Assembly (NCBI GenBank): GCA_963377175.1
Contig: CAUJNA010003002.1
Location: 442,001-506,000, forward strand
Length of the DNA: 64,000 nt
Direction of reading: 5' to 3'
Source: Effrenium voratum
Lineage: Eukaryota > Sar > Dinophyceae > Suessiales > Symbiodiniaceae
Part shown: piece by piece, positions 31,039 through 42,500 of the stretch
Position numbering within the stretch: position 1 is the first letter of the stretch
Layout: every line of letters begins with the position of its first letter
Notes under the pieces: generated by a model
Database searches by the model: none
What the model saw: only the letters and a program-made list of their open reading frames with translations
What the model was told of the DNA's origin: nothing
Made by a program: the position numbers and the translations under genes

Positions 31039-31120
31039 GCACCCATTCTTTTTCCCTTTTTATTGGTGGCTGCCCCACTAAAAGTGGTCTTCCCCAAAAA
31101 GGGTTCCCGGTTTTTCCCAG
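31039..31120 (+). mobile_element. MITE family H, copy H3, acting as an 82-bp intron
   Basis: The most complete H copy: CTCAGTTGTTCAGTGGCACC at the left and GGGTCACTGAACAACTGAGG at the right, extending from 31023 to 31139. Splice sites are as in H1 and H2. Confidence 0.65.
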
Positions 31121-31137
31121 GGTCACTGAACAACTGA
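31121..31137 (+). CDS. Candidate terminal exon after element H3
   Basis: G|GG TCA CTG AAC AAC TGA adds GSLNN and a stop. The whole exon is element arm. Confidence 0.35.
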
Positions 31138-31351
31138 GGCAGAGATCGTTTTTTTGAAAACGATGGTTGAACAGAATGGGGAGTCAATTTCTAGAGCAAT
31201 TGTTGTGATTTGCGGGCACGTAGAAACAGCCTTGGAAGAAGCTATCTATGGGCACTTGGTTGTATCCGAACACGTTGGCCCAAACAAGCTTTCCAGAGGA
31301 AAGAAATAGCAGCCTGAGCAGATCAACGAATCAACGCTCTTGCGCAGGTAG

Positions 31352-31399
31352 GGTCGGGACTTTGTTTTGAGTCTGTTATTAGGCATTCAGGCTTCTACT
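31352..31399 (+). CDS. Candidate exon upstream of element A10
   Basis: Acceptor gcaggtag|GG, reading SGLCFESVIRHSGFY and a split codon T|TA, ending TTCTACT|gtggat at the family A donor. Confidence 0.35.
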
Positions 31400-31517
31400 G
31401 TGGATGGACAAAATCCATTTCGCACCACCTTTCAGAAACCCTTGAATACTATCAAGAAACGTTATGGTTCCCGTTGGTTTCATTTCATGGTGCGAAATGA
31501 GCTTGGTCCATCCACAG
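31400..31517 (+). mobile_element. MITE family A, copy A10, acting as an intron
   Basis: CTACT|GTGGATGGACAAAATCC at the left and TGGTCCATCCACAG| at the right, followed by TA. Same splice geometry as A6, A11 and A12. Confidence 0.6.
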
Positions 31518-31558
31518 TATTATCCATCCCCGTTCGGTGTCGTTTGGAGATTCCCTGA
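31518..31558 (+). CDS. Candidate terminal exon after element A10
   Basis: Continues the frame as LLSIPVRCRLEIP and TGA. Confidence 0.35.
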
Positions 31559-31999
31559 AAGACCATAGGGCATGGTTTATGGGGGTCATTCCCTCATTCC
31601 CTGCTGGAGGATTTTGACCACCAGTGAACCAGATTTGCCATATTTTTCGACGAAGGACCTTCCGTCATAATGTTGCGTCCCTGGGTTCAGTGGGGATTCA
31701 TATAACTTTTGGCGGGGAGTCCCCCCTATTTAGGGGTCGCCCTTATGCCTGAACTGGAAGGGGAAGCCGCCAGTCTTGTGGAACCGTGAAAGAACAGCGA
31801 GCACAAGAAGTTGGAGCCCTTTTGGTCGACCCCCAACGTTGTTTTGGGACCCGGAGGCCAGAGGAAACCAGGGGAAGGGTGCTTCTTGTTCAGTATCTTT
31901 GCCCTGGCAGGGTGAGTCGGGGTGATGTTAGGGGCTCGAGATAGGGGGCAACCTTTCCTTCACTGTTCTTTTTTTTGGGTGAAATGTTGATCTTTGCAG

Positions 32000-32042
32000 T
32001 AGGGGGCTGCAACAAGCAACAAGTTCTTTGCCAAGCCATACT
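32000..32042 (+). CDS. Candidate exon upstream of element A11
   Basis: Acceptor gatctttgcag|T with a pyrimidine tract, reading RGLQQATSSLPSHT and ending CCATACT|gtgaag at the family A donor. Joins in phase 0 to 32165. Confidence 0.4.
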
Positions 32043-32164
32043 GTGAAGGGACGAAATCCTGCACCACCTAACAAACCCTGGAATGATGACTCCCCGGTAA
32101 ATACCAACGAAGAGTAGCTTCCCATGGTTTCAAAGTGGTGCGAGAAGCGGATTTCGTCCTTCAG
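32043..32164 (+). mobile_element. MITE family A, copy A11, acting as an intron
   Basis: Left CATACT|GTGAAGGGACGAAATCC, right GATTTCGTCCTTCAG|TA. The terminal base changes (GAAGG/CCTTC) are matched on both arms, so pairing is kept. Confidence 0.6.
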
Positions 32165-32281
32165 TACCAAGGGTCAGGTTTCGGGTGGATTTGTAGCATG
32201 ACCTGGGTGAAGCGTTGCTCGCTCGCTCGAGGCCTTGCTGCGGAACATGACTGTGAGCTTCATTTGGCTGCAGCTCTTTGA
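32165..32281 (+). CDS. Candidate terminal exon after element A11
   Basis: Phase 0, 38 codons to TGA: begins YQGSGFGWICSMTWVKRCSL and ends CELHLAAAL. A second + frame over 32214-32320 is also open with good bias (it contains LEALLRNMTVSFIWLQLFDL), so the frame is not certain. Confidence 0.4.
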   Translation, partial: YQGSGFGWICSMTWVKRCSLARGLAAEHDCELHLAAAL

Positions 32282-32324
32282 CTTGAAGGGATGGTTTGAG
32301 GCTGGAGTGCAGGAGTTAGAGGAC

Positions 32325-32412
32325 TTCCATTGGTTATTTTCATTTTGTTAATTTTCCCTTGTTGGTTTGAAAGGGAATCTATCACTGGACATACGTTTTC
32401 ATTTGTTTCCAG
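32325..32412 (+). mobile_element. MITE family E, copy E5
   Basis: Left ACTTCCATTGGTTATT, core GGTTTGAAAGGGAATCTATCACT, long pyrimidine tract and GTTTCCAG. Right arm GCGGCTTAAGCAAATGGAAG. Confidence 0.8.
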
Positions 32413-32602
32413 GCGGCTTAAGCAAATGGAAGAGGAGTTTTGGGCTTTAGGAGGGGCTTGGAGGGCATGGCGGGTTTTACCTCTGATTCTTTCCGAAAAG
32501 GGCCCCGCGAACAAAGGTGCCAGGCGCACGAGTTGCTCCATTTTCCCTCGGCCGGATGGATGCACAATCCAAAGGGTCACGTTTCTTGGTTTCTTTTACT
32601 AA
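32413..32602 (+). CDS. Candidate terminal exon after element E5
   Basis: From GTTTCCAG|G a frame of 62 codons runs to TAA. It starts RLKQMEEEFWALGGAWRAWR; RLKQME is encoded by the E arm, in the same phase as E1, E2, E3 and E6. Family not recognised. Confidence 0.4.
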
Positions 32603-33039
32603 TGAACTTCCTGTTCACCATCCAGACTTTGGGCCGGCCTTGGTTTTCGGTCCCAGATGAGCGCGCCCCCGTCTCCACTTCTCAGGCTGTCGCAGTTCAA
32701 CCTTTGTCGGTCGATCAATCAAACGACAACGAGCGACTACATATGGGAGTCGTTCTAAATTGCCAGTCTTAAAATTAAGTAAGGGAGGTTCTGAAGGTCT
32801 AGCGCGAAAGGAAAACATGGGGCCGCGAAAGGCCGGCGTAAGGAACGCGAAAGGACTTGACAGATAACGAATACGGAGGCGAATACGAGAGACAGCTTTT
32901 GTCTCAAGTGGCTCAGTGGCTCGAAAACGAGCTTTTCAGGACTGGTTTGTCACCGCGAAAGGAAATCATGGGGCCGCGAAAGGACCGCGAAAGGCCGGCG
33001 AAAGGGCTGTTTCCGGGAACTTTTATTTTGAACAACCCC

Positions 33040-33540
33040 CATATACATGTATAGATACATGGATAGGTAGATACATAGATAAATAGATAGATAGATATAT
33101 AGATAGATAGATAAATAGATTAGACAATTTAGATAGATTAGAAAAGCATAGATAGATTAGATTAGATAGATGGATTAGATCGATTAGATCCATTAGATAG
33201 ATTAGATGCATTAGATAGATTCTCGATTCTATAGATTAGATAGCTTGGATAGATTCTATAGGTTAGGTACATTAGATAGATTAGATGGACTAGATCGATT
33301 TGATAGATTAGATAAATTAGATAAATCAAGATAAATTAGATAGATTAGATAGATTAGGTAGATTTGATAGATTTGATAGATTAGATAGATTAGATAGATT
33401 AGATAGATTAGATAGATCGATAGATTGGATGGATGGATGGATGGATGGATGGATGGATGGATGGATGGATGGATGGATGCATGCATGCATGCATGGATGG
33501 ATGGATAGATCGATCGATAGATACATAAATCGATAGATAG

Positions 33541-33571
<31 letters not shown>

Positions 33572-33636
33572 GATAGATATATTAGATAGATCAGATGGAT
33601 TAGATAGATTAGGTAGATTCGATCGATTAGATCAAT

Positions 33637-33695
<59 letters not shown>

Positions 33696-33836
33696 GATGG
33701 ATGGATGGATGGATGGATGGATGGATGGATGGATGGATGGATGGATGGATGGATGGATGGATGGATGGATGGATGGATGGATGGATATACATATATATAT
33801 ATATATAGAGAGAGAGAACGATAAATTGATAAGCAC

Positions 33837-33870
<34 letters not shown>

Positions 33871-34095
33871 TGACAGACTGACACTCTGACAGACAGACAG
33901 AGAGAGAGAGAGACAGAGACAGAGAGAAAAAGTCAGAGACAGAGAGAGACAGAGGCAGAGACAGACAGAGGCAGAGACAGACAGCGGCAGAGACACAGAC
34001 AGAGACAGAGACACAGACACACACACACACACACTGAGACAGAGACAGAGACAGAGACAGAGACAGAGACAGAGAGATAGATAGATAGATAGCTA
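33040..34095. repeat. 1-kb compound microsatellite (GATA, GGAT, GCAT, CAGA, GAGA)
   Basis: Begins with imperfect TAGATAGATTAGA (33040-33425), then (GGAT)n, (GCAT)n, (GATA)n, a second (GGAT)n (33690-33785), (TA)n, (CAGA)n (33836-33900) and GAGACA. The 258- and 173-codon open frames on the minus strand are translations of this repeat. Confidence 0.98.
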
Positions 34096-34592
34096 GATGG
34101 AACCAAGTCTTCCAAAGGGACTCTGGGAGCAAACATGTTAGTCTGGGTATCACGTTCCTTTCAGCACACCGACCTTTGTTTGGTCCCGAAGAAATGTGAG
34201 TCCAGTTGCAAAATAATCCCCACTATGGTAAGTTGAAAAGGGTAGATTTGACCCTGGTTTCATCTTGGCCTTTGTTTCCCGGAGCAAGAGGCGACCTGTT
34301 TGCTTGGTTGTTTGGTTGTTTTCGTTTTCTGCCCAAAAGGCCATGAAGGTTGTTCATTGGAACTCACGCGCCCCAGGCAGGGCCCTTCAAATGAGCTTGC
34401 TCACCGAGTACAGCTCGGATTCAACCCATGAAGGCCCAAATAGCTTGGAACAAGGTCATAGACTTGCATGGATTTCCTCGAACTTTGCCGTGGCCCACCT
34501 TTTCACAGCAACCCCCCCCCACTTTCCACACCAACCCCAAGAATGGTCTATCCACAGTATGGTTTGAGCTGACTCTATTTCGACAATCTCCC

Positions 34593-34757
34593 AAGCGAAG
34601 TTTACTTTGCGAGCTGGCATTGAACCGAAAGATGGCGTGTACGGAGGCTGCCCTGCGATGGAGTCCGCACGTCGCTCTGTTGAATCCAACCATGGATCGC
34701 CCCCCAACGCGCCATCCTCTACGCCGGGCTGCGTTTCGATGCGGCATCTGTTGATTG
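34593..34757 (+). CDS. Candidate exon, borders uncertain
   Basis: The + frame reads ELALNRKMACTEAALRWSPH then VALLNPTM; a possible acceptor is cggag|GCT inside it. Open to TGA at 34757. The antisense frame is also open. Confidence 0.3.
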
Positions 34758-35065
34758 CTTCTCAGTCAGGAATGACCGAGTCCGGGTTTCGAAGTTTGGG
34801 CCTGAACAGGTTCCGGGTTTTCCTTCAACAAGGATTTTCAAGCACCAGGTGTTTTCTTTTTCCTCCAGTCCAGGAAGCTTTCCTTCGTGGGCTTTCCTTC
34901 CAGTCCAGGGGGCTGTTCGATTCCATTGGCATTCCATTTCTCATTCCCGGACGGAGCTAAGGCTTCCGACCCTGATCTGCTATTGGCTCTGCGCTCAGCC
35001 TGCGGGGTGACATTTTGGCGTTCAAGGTGCCACTTTGGATCAGGCACTTGGTGCTTTGGAATGTT

Positions 35066-35153
35066 TGGAGTTGGATTCGAAGCCCTGGTTCCTGAAATTA
35101 GATGGGAGACCCCTGCTCAACCAAACCATCCAAACAAACCACTTGGGGGAGCT
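35066..35153. mobile_element. MITE family C, copy C2
   Basis: GTTGGATTCGAAGCCCTGGT at the left; CCATCCAAACAAACCACTTG at the right; diverged. Confidence 0.5.
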
Positions 35154-35699
35154 GATTGGAGACCGATTTCTGACCCACTGCCGACATGTTTGCGCCACTT
35201 TCGGATTCGGGTGTGAATCAAGTTCAAACCGTTTATCTCGGAAGTCGTAAGTCGAGCCGTGGGCACTGACCAGAGTTTGAATGCATGCCGCCCATCGGGC
35301 CCCCACGTGCTCCGCAACTTGGTTCTGCCGCGTTTTTCACCTAACCACAAGTTGGCTTCAGAGTGTCAGAGTCCACTGTGCCACTCCTACGCAGTTGGGG
35401 TGGTTATTGAAAAGTCCCATCTGAGCCAGGCAAACCAAACCACTTTCTGAAGCTTTTGGGTTGTGGAGTCAGGATCCAAACCCCCGGATCACGCAAAGAG
35501 GTTTCCTCCAACGAGGCCCAAAGTCAACGGGACACAGGGTTTTTCGGGCCGAGCAAGGCCTTCCAACTCAAGTCTTGCGCTACTTTCAGCCGTGGCAACT
35601 CAAAGGTGAACCTCACCCTGACGAGCTCAACGAAACCCGCCCAAGCCACAACGCACAAGAACGAATCCAACAGAAGCCTGCAATAAAGATGTCAAATGA

Positions 35700-35791
35700 A
35701 CCCAAGGGTCCCCTTAAGGAAAACCACCACTTGGATGGTTTATAGGGGTCATTCCTTTCTCATATGCTTCCTAGCGCACCAGCAAGTCAAG
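35700..35791. mobile_element. MITE family L, copy L5, abutting an exon
   Basis: Interior GGTCCCCTTAAGGAAAACC and right arm GCACCAGCAAG. The right arm ends six bases before the next exon. Confidence 0.55.
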
Positions 35792-35929
35792 TTCTTTCGC
35801 GTTTCGTGCGCGGTCTTCTTACGGAGGTTCTGTATGCTCTTCCTGGGCATGTTGTCTGGCATCTACAGCGCAGTGGTGCATCAGGACGGTGAAAGAGCGG
35901 AAGTTGACACAGCACACAAGACCATATGA
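35792..35929 (+). CDS. Candidate terminal exon with a membrane helix
   Basis: After gtcaag| the frame reads FFRVSCAVFLRRFCMLFLGM then LSGIYSAVV, a likely membrane segment, then the acidic tail HQDGERAEVDTAHKTI and TGA. An alternative AG|G acceptor lies at ttacggag|GTT. Family not recognised. Confidence 0.5.
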   Translation, partial: FFRVSCAVFLRRFCMLFLGMLSGIYSAVVHQDGERAEVDTAHKTI

Positions 35930-36063
35930 GTCACAATCAAAGCCCGGGTAAATGAAGGTTAGTAAAGGACGGTCCCAGACGTAAATGGGTGCGGCCACCT
36001 TTTCAATTCCTTACATGGTTCTGGGTTCACCATTTTTGTACCAGGTTTTGATTATGACTCATA

Positions 36064-36418
36064 TATATATATATATAATGTGTATATACATACATACATA
36101 CATACATACATACATACATACATACATACATACATACATACATACATACATACATACATACATACATACATACATACATACATACATACATACATACATA
36201 CATACATACATACATACATACATACATACATACATACATACATACATACATACATACATACATACATACATACATACATACATACATACATACATACATA
36301 CATACATACATACATACATACATACATACATACATACATACATACATACATACATACATACATACATACATACATACATACATACATACATACATACATA
36401 CATACATACATACATACA

Positions 36419-36449
<31 letters not shown>

Positions 36450-36776
36450 CATACATACATACATACATACATACATACATACACATACATACATACATAC
36501 ATACATACATACATACATACATACATACATACATACATACATACATACATACATACATACATACATACATACATACATACATACATACATACATACATAC
36601 ATACATACATACATACATACATACATACATACATACATACATACATACATACATACATACATACATACATACATACATACATACATACATACATACATAC
36701 ATACATACATACATACATACATACATACATACATGCATGCATGCATGCATGCATGCATGCATGCATACATACATAC
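36064..36776. repeat. (CATA)n tetranucleotide tract, about 700 bp
   Basis: Over 150 units of CATA, with single-base slips at about 36419 and 36481 that shift the register, ending in (CATG)n from 36732. All 250-300-codon frames here (YIHT and MYVC repeats) are translations of the tract. Confidence 0.99.
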
Positions 36777-37776
36777 AAATGTCACATGTATACTGTGCAA
36801 AGCATACAGTAAGTTGTAAGCACAGATGCACCTATATATACATGTACACGCACATATCCAATACTGATTTCCTCGTGGGCGCTAACAGCCCCAATGGCTC
36901 CCTGGATTTTTCCTCGAAATCAGAACATGAATCGTGGGAAACGTATATATTGAAATCGCTACCCGATCCGCCGACGCCAGTGGGGTGCAAGGAATTTTAA
37001 GACCTTTTTTCTTTTTCGTGGAAGTCTGAAAGTGCCACAACAAGGCCTTCTTGGCACTTTCCTATTTTTCAGTCAGGAAACATGTCCCAGATGCTGGGGA
37101 TGCTGGAAATGCAAGGAATGCAACCACACAACGTACAGGAACAGACCCAATCTTCGCATCCAACATTTCAAGACTTTCAGACACGCAAAATTGACGTAAC
37201 ACAGAAAATGCCAGAGATGTCGGGAATGCTGGGAATGCAGCCGGCTGGCCACAAAAAAGTCCAACAAACCAGGATTTGTTGATATTTCCTGAAATCAACC
37301 ATCCCTTAAAATTCCCTTAAAAAATACACTTCCAAAAACACGATAATGCAGGGGATGTTTCGCAGTAACTGCTCCGCACAGGTGGGGAATTGCAAAAAAA
37401 CACACATTTTTGCAATTTCAAACAGTTCCTCAACATCTCACTGCACCTAACAGGCCGATTCCAACATTGCTTGAAACAGCAAAACACCATTAAAAAGAGA
37501 CAAATTCATAGCAGCAAGGAACACTGGCAAATTACAGGGTTTCGGACACCCAGCACACCATGCCCCCAAAAATGGCAGCCACAAAAGTTTCGGCTTTGAT
37601 AAGATTGCGGACTGCCATCTACACGCTCGACTGGCGTCGGCGGATTTGTATAGATTCATACACTTGTTTTCGGTCTACTGTCCCCTGTCACCGTTTTTTT
37701 TTTTTTGCTTTTTCCGGCCCAGCATCGAGCCCTTGGGGCTCGCCGAGATGCGCTCAGCCCGCGCCTTGCGTGTCAG

Positions 37777-37891
37777 GAGGTGAACGTGTCGGAGGCGCTG
37801 AAGGGCTTCTCCGCGCGGCTGCTGACCTACAGCAGCGCGCGCCGCCGGCGGAAGCTTTGTCGCGACTTTTCGCGAAATCGGGAGCGAGGAG
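37777..37891 (+). CDS. Candidate exon, basic C-terminal part
   Basis: Acceptor gcgtgtcag|GAG, reading EVNVSEALKGFSARLLTYSS then ARRRRKLCRDFSRNRERG, ending GAGGAG|gtgatg. Strong C/G third positions. The poly-Arg stretch could be a nucleic-acid contact or a targeting signal. Confidence 0.6.
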
Positions 37892-37929
37892 GTGATGGAT
37901 GATTGTTGGGGGCTTGCGTAGATATCGTT

Positions 37930-37966
37930 TATATATATATATATATATGTATATGTATATGTATAT
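37930..37966. repeat. TA/TATG microsatellite
   Basis: (TA)n then (TATG)n. Confidence 0.95.
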
Positions 37967-38408
37967 GCACATAGATGGACACCCCCTGCACATATTTCAT
38001 TGGGGGGAGCGGGCAAGGGGAGATGAATCGGAAGTCAAGAGTGGGGGAAATTAAGTCGCGGAGAGGAGACTTTCCTGTTTTGAAGTTTCGAGCCGGAAGG
38101 GGGCAATGGTCAAATGAGCAAACCCGGAGCGCAAATTGGGAGGGGGTCTTGTTAAGCAATGGTCCATCAACCAAAAAGGCAATGGTCAAAATGTGCCCCT
38201 AACGTGATGTTGGTGGTTCCCGGTCATCTGATTTCTGAGTCGTTTGGTTTTTTGGGTTTAGTGGGGGGGCTTCCATTTAACCCACTCAAAGTTAAACTCT
38301 TTTGTTTTTTGGGGGGGCAGCTCCACGTCTTCCCTTCCGACGGAACGCCGCGGCTCGGCTTGGTTGTTTTTTGTTTGAGCCGGGCGTCGGTCTGAGAAGT
38401 CACGCCAG

Positions 38409-38480
38409 GTTCATGGACCTCCGCGGCAAGAGTGACAACGTGAAGGGCGACGGTATTAGCAAGAAGTGCGTGGCCGAAAG
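38409..38480 (+). CDS. Candidate internal exon
   Basis: Acceptor cacgccag|G and GC donor GCCGAAAG|gcgtgg; 72 nt. Reads FMDLRGKSDNVKGDGISKKC then VAE. Both borders fit AG|G. The exon at 52075 starts with the same seven bases (GTTCATG) in the same phase. Confidence 0.6.
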
Positions 38481-38529
38481 GCGTGGCTGAAACCGGGGAG
38501 ACTGAAAGGGGCGACCATTTTGAGAGAAC

Positions 38530-38655
38530 CCTCCCAAATTGGGGGCTTGTCCTTTTTTGAGTTGCTACCCCTTTGTTGGGGAGCTCGTCGTTGATTTCGG
38601 AGGGAGACCAAAAGGAAAAGCGTTTAGTCATTTGGGGGTCCGAGTCTTCAAACAA
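38530..38655. mobile_element. MITE family K copy (diverged)
   Basis: CTTGTCCTTTTTTGAGTTGC at the left; the GGAGACCAAAAGGAAAAGC interior; GGGGGTCCGAGTCTTCAAAC at the right. Confidence 0.5.
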
Positions 38656-38794
38656 GAATCGGGGCTTGATCAACATCTCCTTTACATGGAATGGCCACTA
38701 AGATGATATTTCCGACGTGGGAGAAGTTTCAGTTGGTGAAACCCGGGGGAAGGGAAGCGTAAAGCTCACCAATGCTTAGCTTGTGGCTTTTCAG

Positions 38795-38897
38795 GCGTCA
38801 AGGAATCATGAGGTGGTCAACCCCTGACCCCAAGCCCTCGTTTGCGAGATCGAAAGTGAGACTCGACAGGATGGGGAAGATTTGCGAGGGCCTGGAG
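38795..38897 (+). CDS. Candidate internal exon
   Basis: Acceptor gcttttcag|G with pyrimidine tract, GC donor CTGGAG|gccagg. Reads RQGIMRWSTPDPKPSFARSK then VRLDRMGKICEGLE. Basic. The frame stays open for 25 further codons with good bias, so the 3' end may be later. Confidence 0.5.
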
Positions 38898-39633
38898 GCC
38901 AGGGCCTCTTCGGGGCGTGGCCAGAGGCCGAAAACCGAAAGCATCTTCAGGGCGGTGGCCAAACTGAGGGGGGGGGGGAACCCCCGTTGTTTTCAAAAAA
39001 AACAGCTGTGAATTGATGTTCAACTTTTGGATTTGGAACCCCGGCCGTCAGTTGATTCAACTTTTGGACTTCCCTGGGGTCTTCCTGAGTTTCCGCAGCT
39101 TTCCTTTGTTGGGAACCTCAAGCAGGCGATTGTTTCAAGGGAAACCACCAGTCAGCGAATCAACTTTTGACTTGGGGAAGTCGGAAGTCCAGAGACCCGT
39201 GTATTTTGAAGGCCATGATCAGGATTGAAGCAATGAGTCTGGGTGTCTTGTCCAAACATACTCCATATCTTGCTCCGCCATGATTGAAAACAAAGGAGGA
39301 TGAAGACTCACCATTGCTCATGTGAGGGAGATTCCATCCATGCTCAAATAATCATCGCGTTGCAAAATTAGCCCAGATCTGAATCTAATGTACTCTGGTG
39401 CACGTTTAGTCCACCGTAAGATATTTCGGGGCTGAGCAATTACTCGTAGTCTTTCCTTGTTGTCATGACTTAACTTGGGCGTGTCTTCTTTTTGAGACAA
39501 ACCCGTTGGGGTAGAACAAGCAACCCGCAAGCCCATACTTGGCAGTTAGTAGACCCAAATAGCTTCACTTCGGATCAGTCAGATGTCTCACTTCGGATCA
39601 GTCATGTCTCTGACTGAATTTCTGTTTGGCAAA

Positions 39634-39669
39634 AGGCGTTTGGCCAACTGCAGAAACTGGAGGACATGG
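39634..39669 (+). CDS. Candidate exon upstream of a K-type intron
   Basis: Acceptor gcaaaag|GCG, reading AFGQLQKLEDM plus G, ending ATGG|gcgcgt. It joins as MA to the next exon. Confidence 0.5.
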
Positions 39670-39763
39670 GCGCGTCCTTTTTTGAGGGTACCCCTTGTTT
39701 TGTTTGGTTTCAAAGGAATGCCAACAGGAGCCCCACCCAGTTTGGGGGTCCCCTCAAAAACAG
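39670..39763 (+). mobile_element. MITE family K acting as a 94-bp GC-AG intron
   Basis: Begins GCGCGTCCTTTTTTGAGGGT and ends GGGTCCCCTCAAAAACAG. The two arms pair. The interior is TTTGGTTTCAAAGGAATGCC. The donor is GC where most K copies have GT. Confidence 0.65.
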
Positions 39764-39852
39764 CAGACATGCCCAAATGCGGGCAAAGAGCTGGAGCAAG
39801 CGAAAACGGCACCTGGCCGAGGTTGGCTGAGAAACCAGGATATGGACCGCAG
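39764..39852 (+). CDS. Candidate exon downstream of a K-type intron
   Basis: Reads, with the split codon, ADMPKCGQRAGASENGTWPR then LAEKPGYGPQ, ending CCGCAG|gttttag at a GT donor. Frame and phase fit the upstream exon. Confidence 0.5.
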
Positions 39853-40348
39853 GTTTTAGTCCATGCTTCCATTTGCCAGGGCAACCCAAAGCAAATCGGG
39901 GAACACTTTATGTTGTTTCACTCCACACAATGCCATTGATCCCGGGATGTAAGACTCAGTGCCCAAAGCGAACTCACTTGTCATCTTGAAACTCCGTGTT
40001 AGTCGACGCTGCTTTACTGAAGACGCCCCAATAAACAGGCATTTTTGCACAAAAGACCTGGACCAAATACAGGAACTTACCCCTTCTTGCCAAGACTTAG
40101 TCCTTTGAGCGTATGATTTTTAGTTTAGTTGGATCCATGGCATCATCAGCTACTCTTGAGTTGGTTCCAGCTTTGAAAACTCATAGCTATGTAAGGGTTG
40201 CGGATGATATTTAAAGAAAGGGGGGGGGCACCAAACGTGGCCACGGTTTGCTCTTGGTTTCCCTTTAAAACCACCAAACAAGCGGGTACTAGCTCAAAAC
40301 CAGAGGAGCCCAAAGCGATGTTTGCGGCTGTCACTCGTGGTTGGACAG

Positions 40349-40411
40349 GTTGAGGACGACGTGCTGTCGAGGGTCGGGGACATCATTTTCCACAGCGCCT
40401 CGGCTCGGCAT
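40349..40411 (+). CDS. Candidate exon
   Basis: Acceptor ggttggacag|GTT, phase 0, reading VEDDVLSRVGDIIFHSASAR with strong codon bias. The 3' border was not identified; the frame closes at TGA 40427. Confidence 0.5.
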
Positions 40412-40524
40412 CGGGGGCCCTTTTGACCCGATAAATGCACCAAGAAACTTGGGGGTCCATGCAACAGTTTATTCGTGCACACATGTTGAGGGTTTGGTTG
40501 TCCTGATACATATGAATTGTGTAT

Positions 40525-40590
40525 ATGTATATTTGTTCTGTGTATATATACATATATGTATGGGATACATATATATATATATATATCTAT
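40525..40590. repeat. TA/TATG microsatellite
   Basis: Mixed TATATG and TATA units. Confidence 0.9.
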
Positions 40591-40624
40591 ATGCTACCCC
40601 CCCCCCCTGGTGCCTAGGTTTCGC

Positions 40625-42165
40625 TTGATTTCAGCGCGCACTCTGTAGAGTTTAGATTTATTGCAATAGATTTTAAGCACGGACGAATGGGCCTGCAGTC
40701 CATCATGGCAAGATCCGAAATGTCCCAATATGATACCCTTTCCAAATAGGATTTTACTTCAACTAGAATTGGAATTTTGCATATAATTTGGTTAGGATGT
40801 AGTTTTCAAAGATGTGTTTATGCTCAACATTGCTCAACTGCAGCTTATATAAGCAAATCCTTTCCAAATAGGAGCTACATGAGAATATAAGTATAGTTTC
40901 GGGCAAACGTCAATTAATCTTCAACAAAATAAGTTAGGAGTTCATTCCCAAATATAATCTAAGTGTTAGATATAATCTAATACGAACACAACTCAATTAG
41001 CTTTCATAATAGCAATTAAATAGAGACTACTTCTCTCATTCAGATCATATTAAATATGGCTAAACATTTAAGGGACTTCTACCAGGAAACTCGAAATACG
41101 ATTTGTGTTATTTATATCCTGGCCCTTTTGCAGCATAAGAAAGGTCCGAAATTAAGCTTTTTAGACGGTGTTAACCAGAAGAAATTCTCAAGCAAAGAGA
41201 GGTTCAATTTCTAAAACTATTTCGAAACAGGGATTCTAGCTGAATCAGTTGCATTTAAAGTCCTATTTGCACAGGAAAACACAATTGTTTCTATCTCAAA
41301 AGGTGAAAGAAGTAGATGAGCAAATGTGGAGAGGTAGTTCAAGAGGGGGGGTGACGGTGTGTGAACGTACATACATATGTATATATATATATATATATAC
41401 ATACATACACACATATATGCTACCCCTAATGATCCTGCGAGTAAACCGCTCACCAACAGCACTTGAGAGTTTGTCTAAATAATAACGTGAAAGTGTTTCC
41501 ACTGGATCGCTAAGCACTTGAAAGTAATTTACCACTGGATGGAAAACAATCAAGATTGAAAATTACACAGAGCACTTTCCTGAGAATCATCCATCCTGGT
41601 CAAACCCTAAAAATGATCAAGTTGTTCTAAAACTTCGAACGTATTTTACCACTGGATTGAAGATTCGAGATTGACATATTTCACGGACAGCGTTTCCGAG
41701 AATCTTATTGAACACCGAGAGTATTGGGACAAACCTGGGATTTTGAAAAAGAAACATCTGGGATTCAAGATTCACGATTCCCAGAAAACGATTATTTGAA
41801 TTCTTGAATCTTGAATCCCATTTTATTTTTATTGTTTTAAACATATGAGATTCAAGATTCAAGATTCCCAGAAAAAAATATTATTTTGAAATCTTGAATC
41901 TTGAATCTTAAATCCCAGTTAAGAAAAACATGGGATGCAAGAGTCAATATTCCAGAATTTCAGAAAAGATTGTTTTGAAATATTGAATCTTGAATTCCAG
42001 ATTGTCACATTGAACGTCTCCCAGCAATCTTGGGTCCAGAATTCTTAACTGTAGAATTGCGGTACACTCCCCTTCCTTGGTGCCCAAGTTTGGCCCCAAA
42101 AATGCAAAATTAGCTGAAGAAATGACTGCAATCAAGCAACACCTAGGCACCAGGATAAAGGGCGT
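40625..42165. other. AT-rich island, no gene seen
   Basis: Markedly lower GC than the flanks. From 41680 to 42010 it holds repeated direct and inverted copies of TTGAATCTTGAATCCC and GATTCAAGATTC. No hairpin families A-M occur in it. A TA/CA microsatellite sits at 41365-41415. Confidence 0.6.
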
Positions 42166-42169
42166 ACCA

Positions 42170-42262
42170 AATATATATATATATACACACACACGTGTAT
42201 GTACACATATATGTACATATATACACATACGTACATACGTACATACATATATATATATATAT
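42170..42262. repeat. TA/CA/GTACATAC microsatellite
   Basis: TATATACACACACACG then ACATACGTACATAC then TATATA. Confidence 0.9.
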
Positions 42263-42432
42263 GTAATATTATTCCTATATACTCCCAGGGTTTGGTTTGC
42301 TTCGTTTGGTTTGGCCACGCCTGGAATATGATCGTCATCCCAGAAAAGGTTTCTGTCAGAGCTCGAAGAAAGCCAGATCGAATCTTGGGTCGACCCCTTT
42401 ACCAGAATTCGGTTACTCGCATAGCTAAGGCA

Positions 42433-42435
42433 AAC

Positions 42436-42500
<65 letters not shown>

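Noticed and set aside
33256..34153. Minus-strand frames of 258 and 173 codons
   Set aside because: They are translations of GATA/GGAT/CAGA microsatellites.
36027..36831. Open frames of 257-306 codons on both strands
   Set aside because: They are translations of the (CATA)n tract and exist in every frame.
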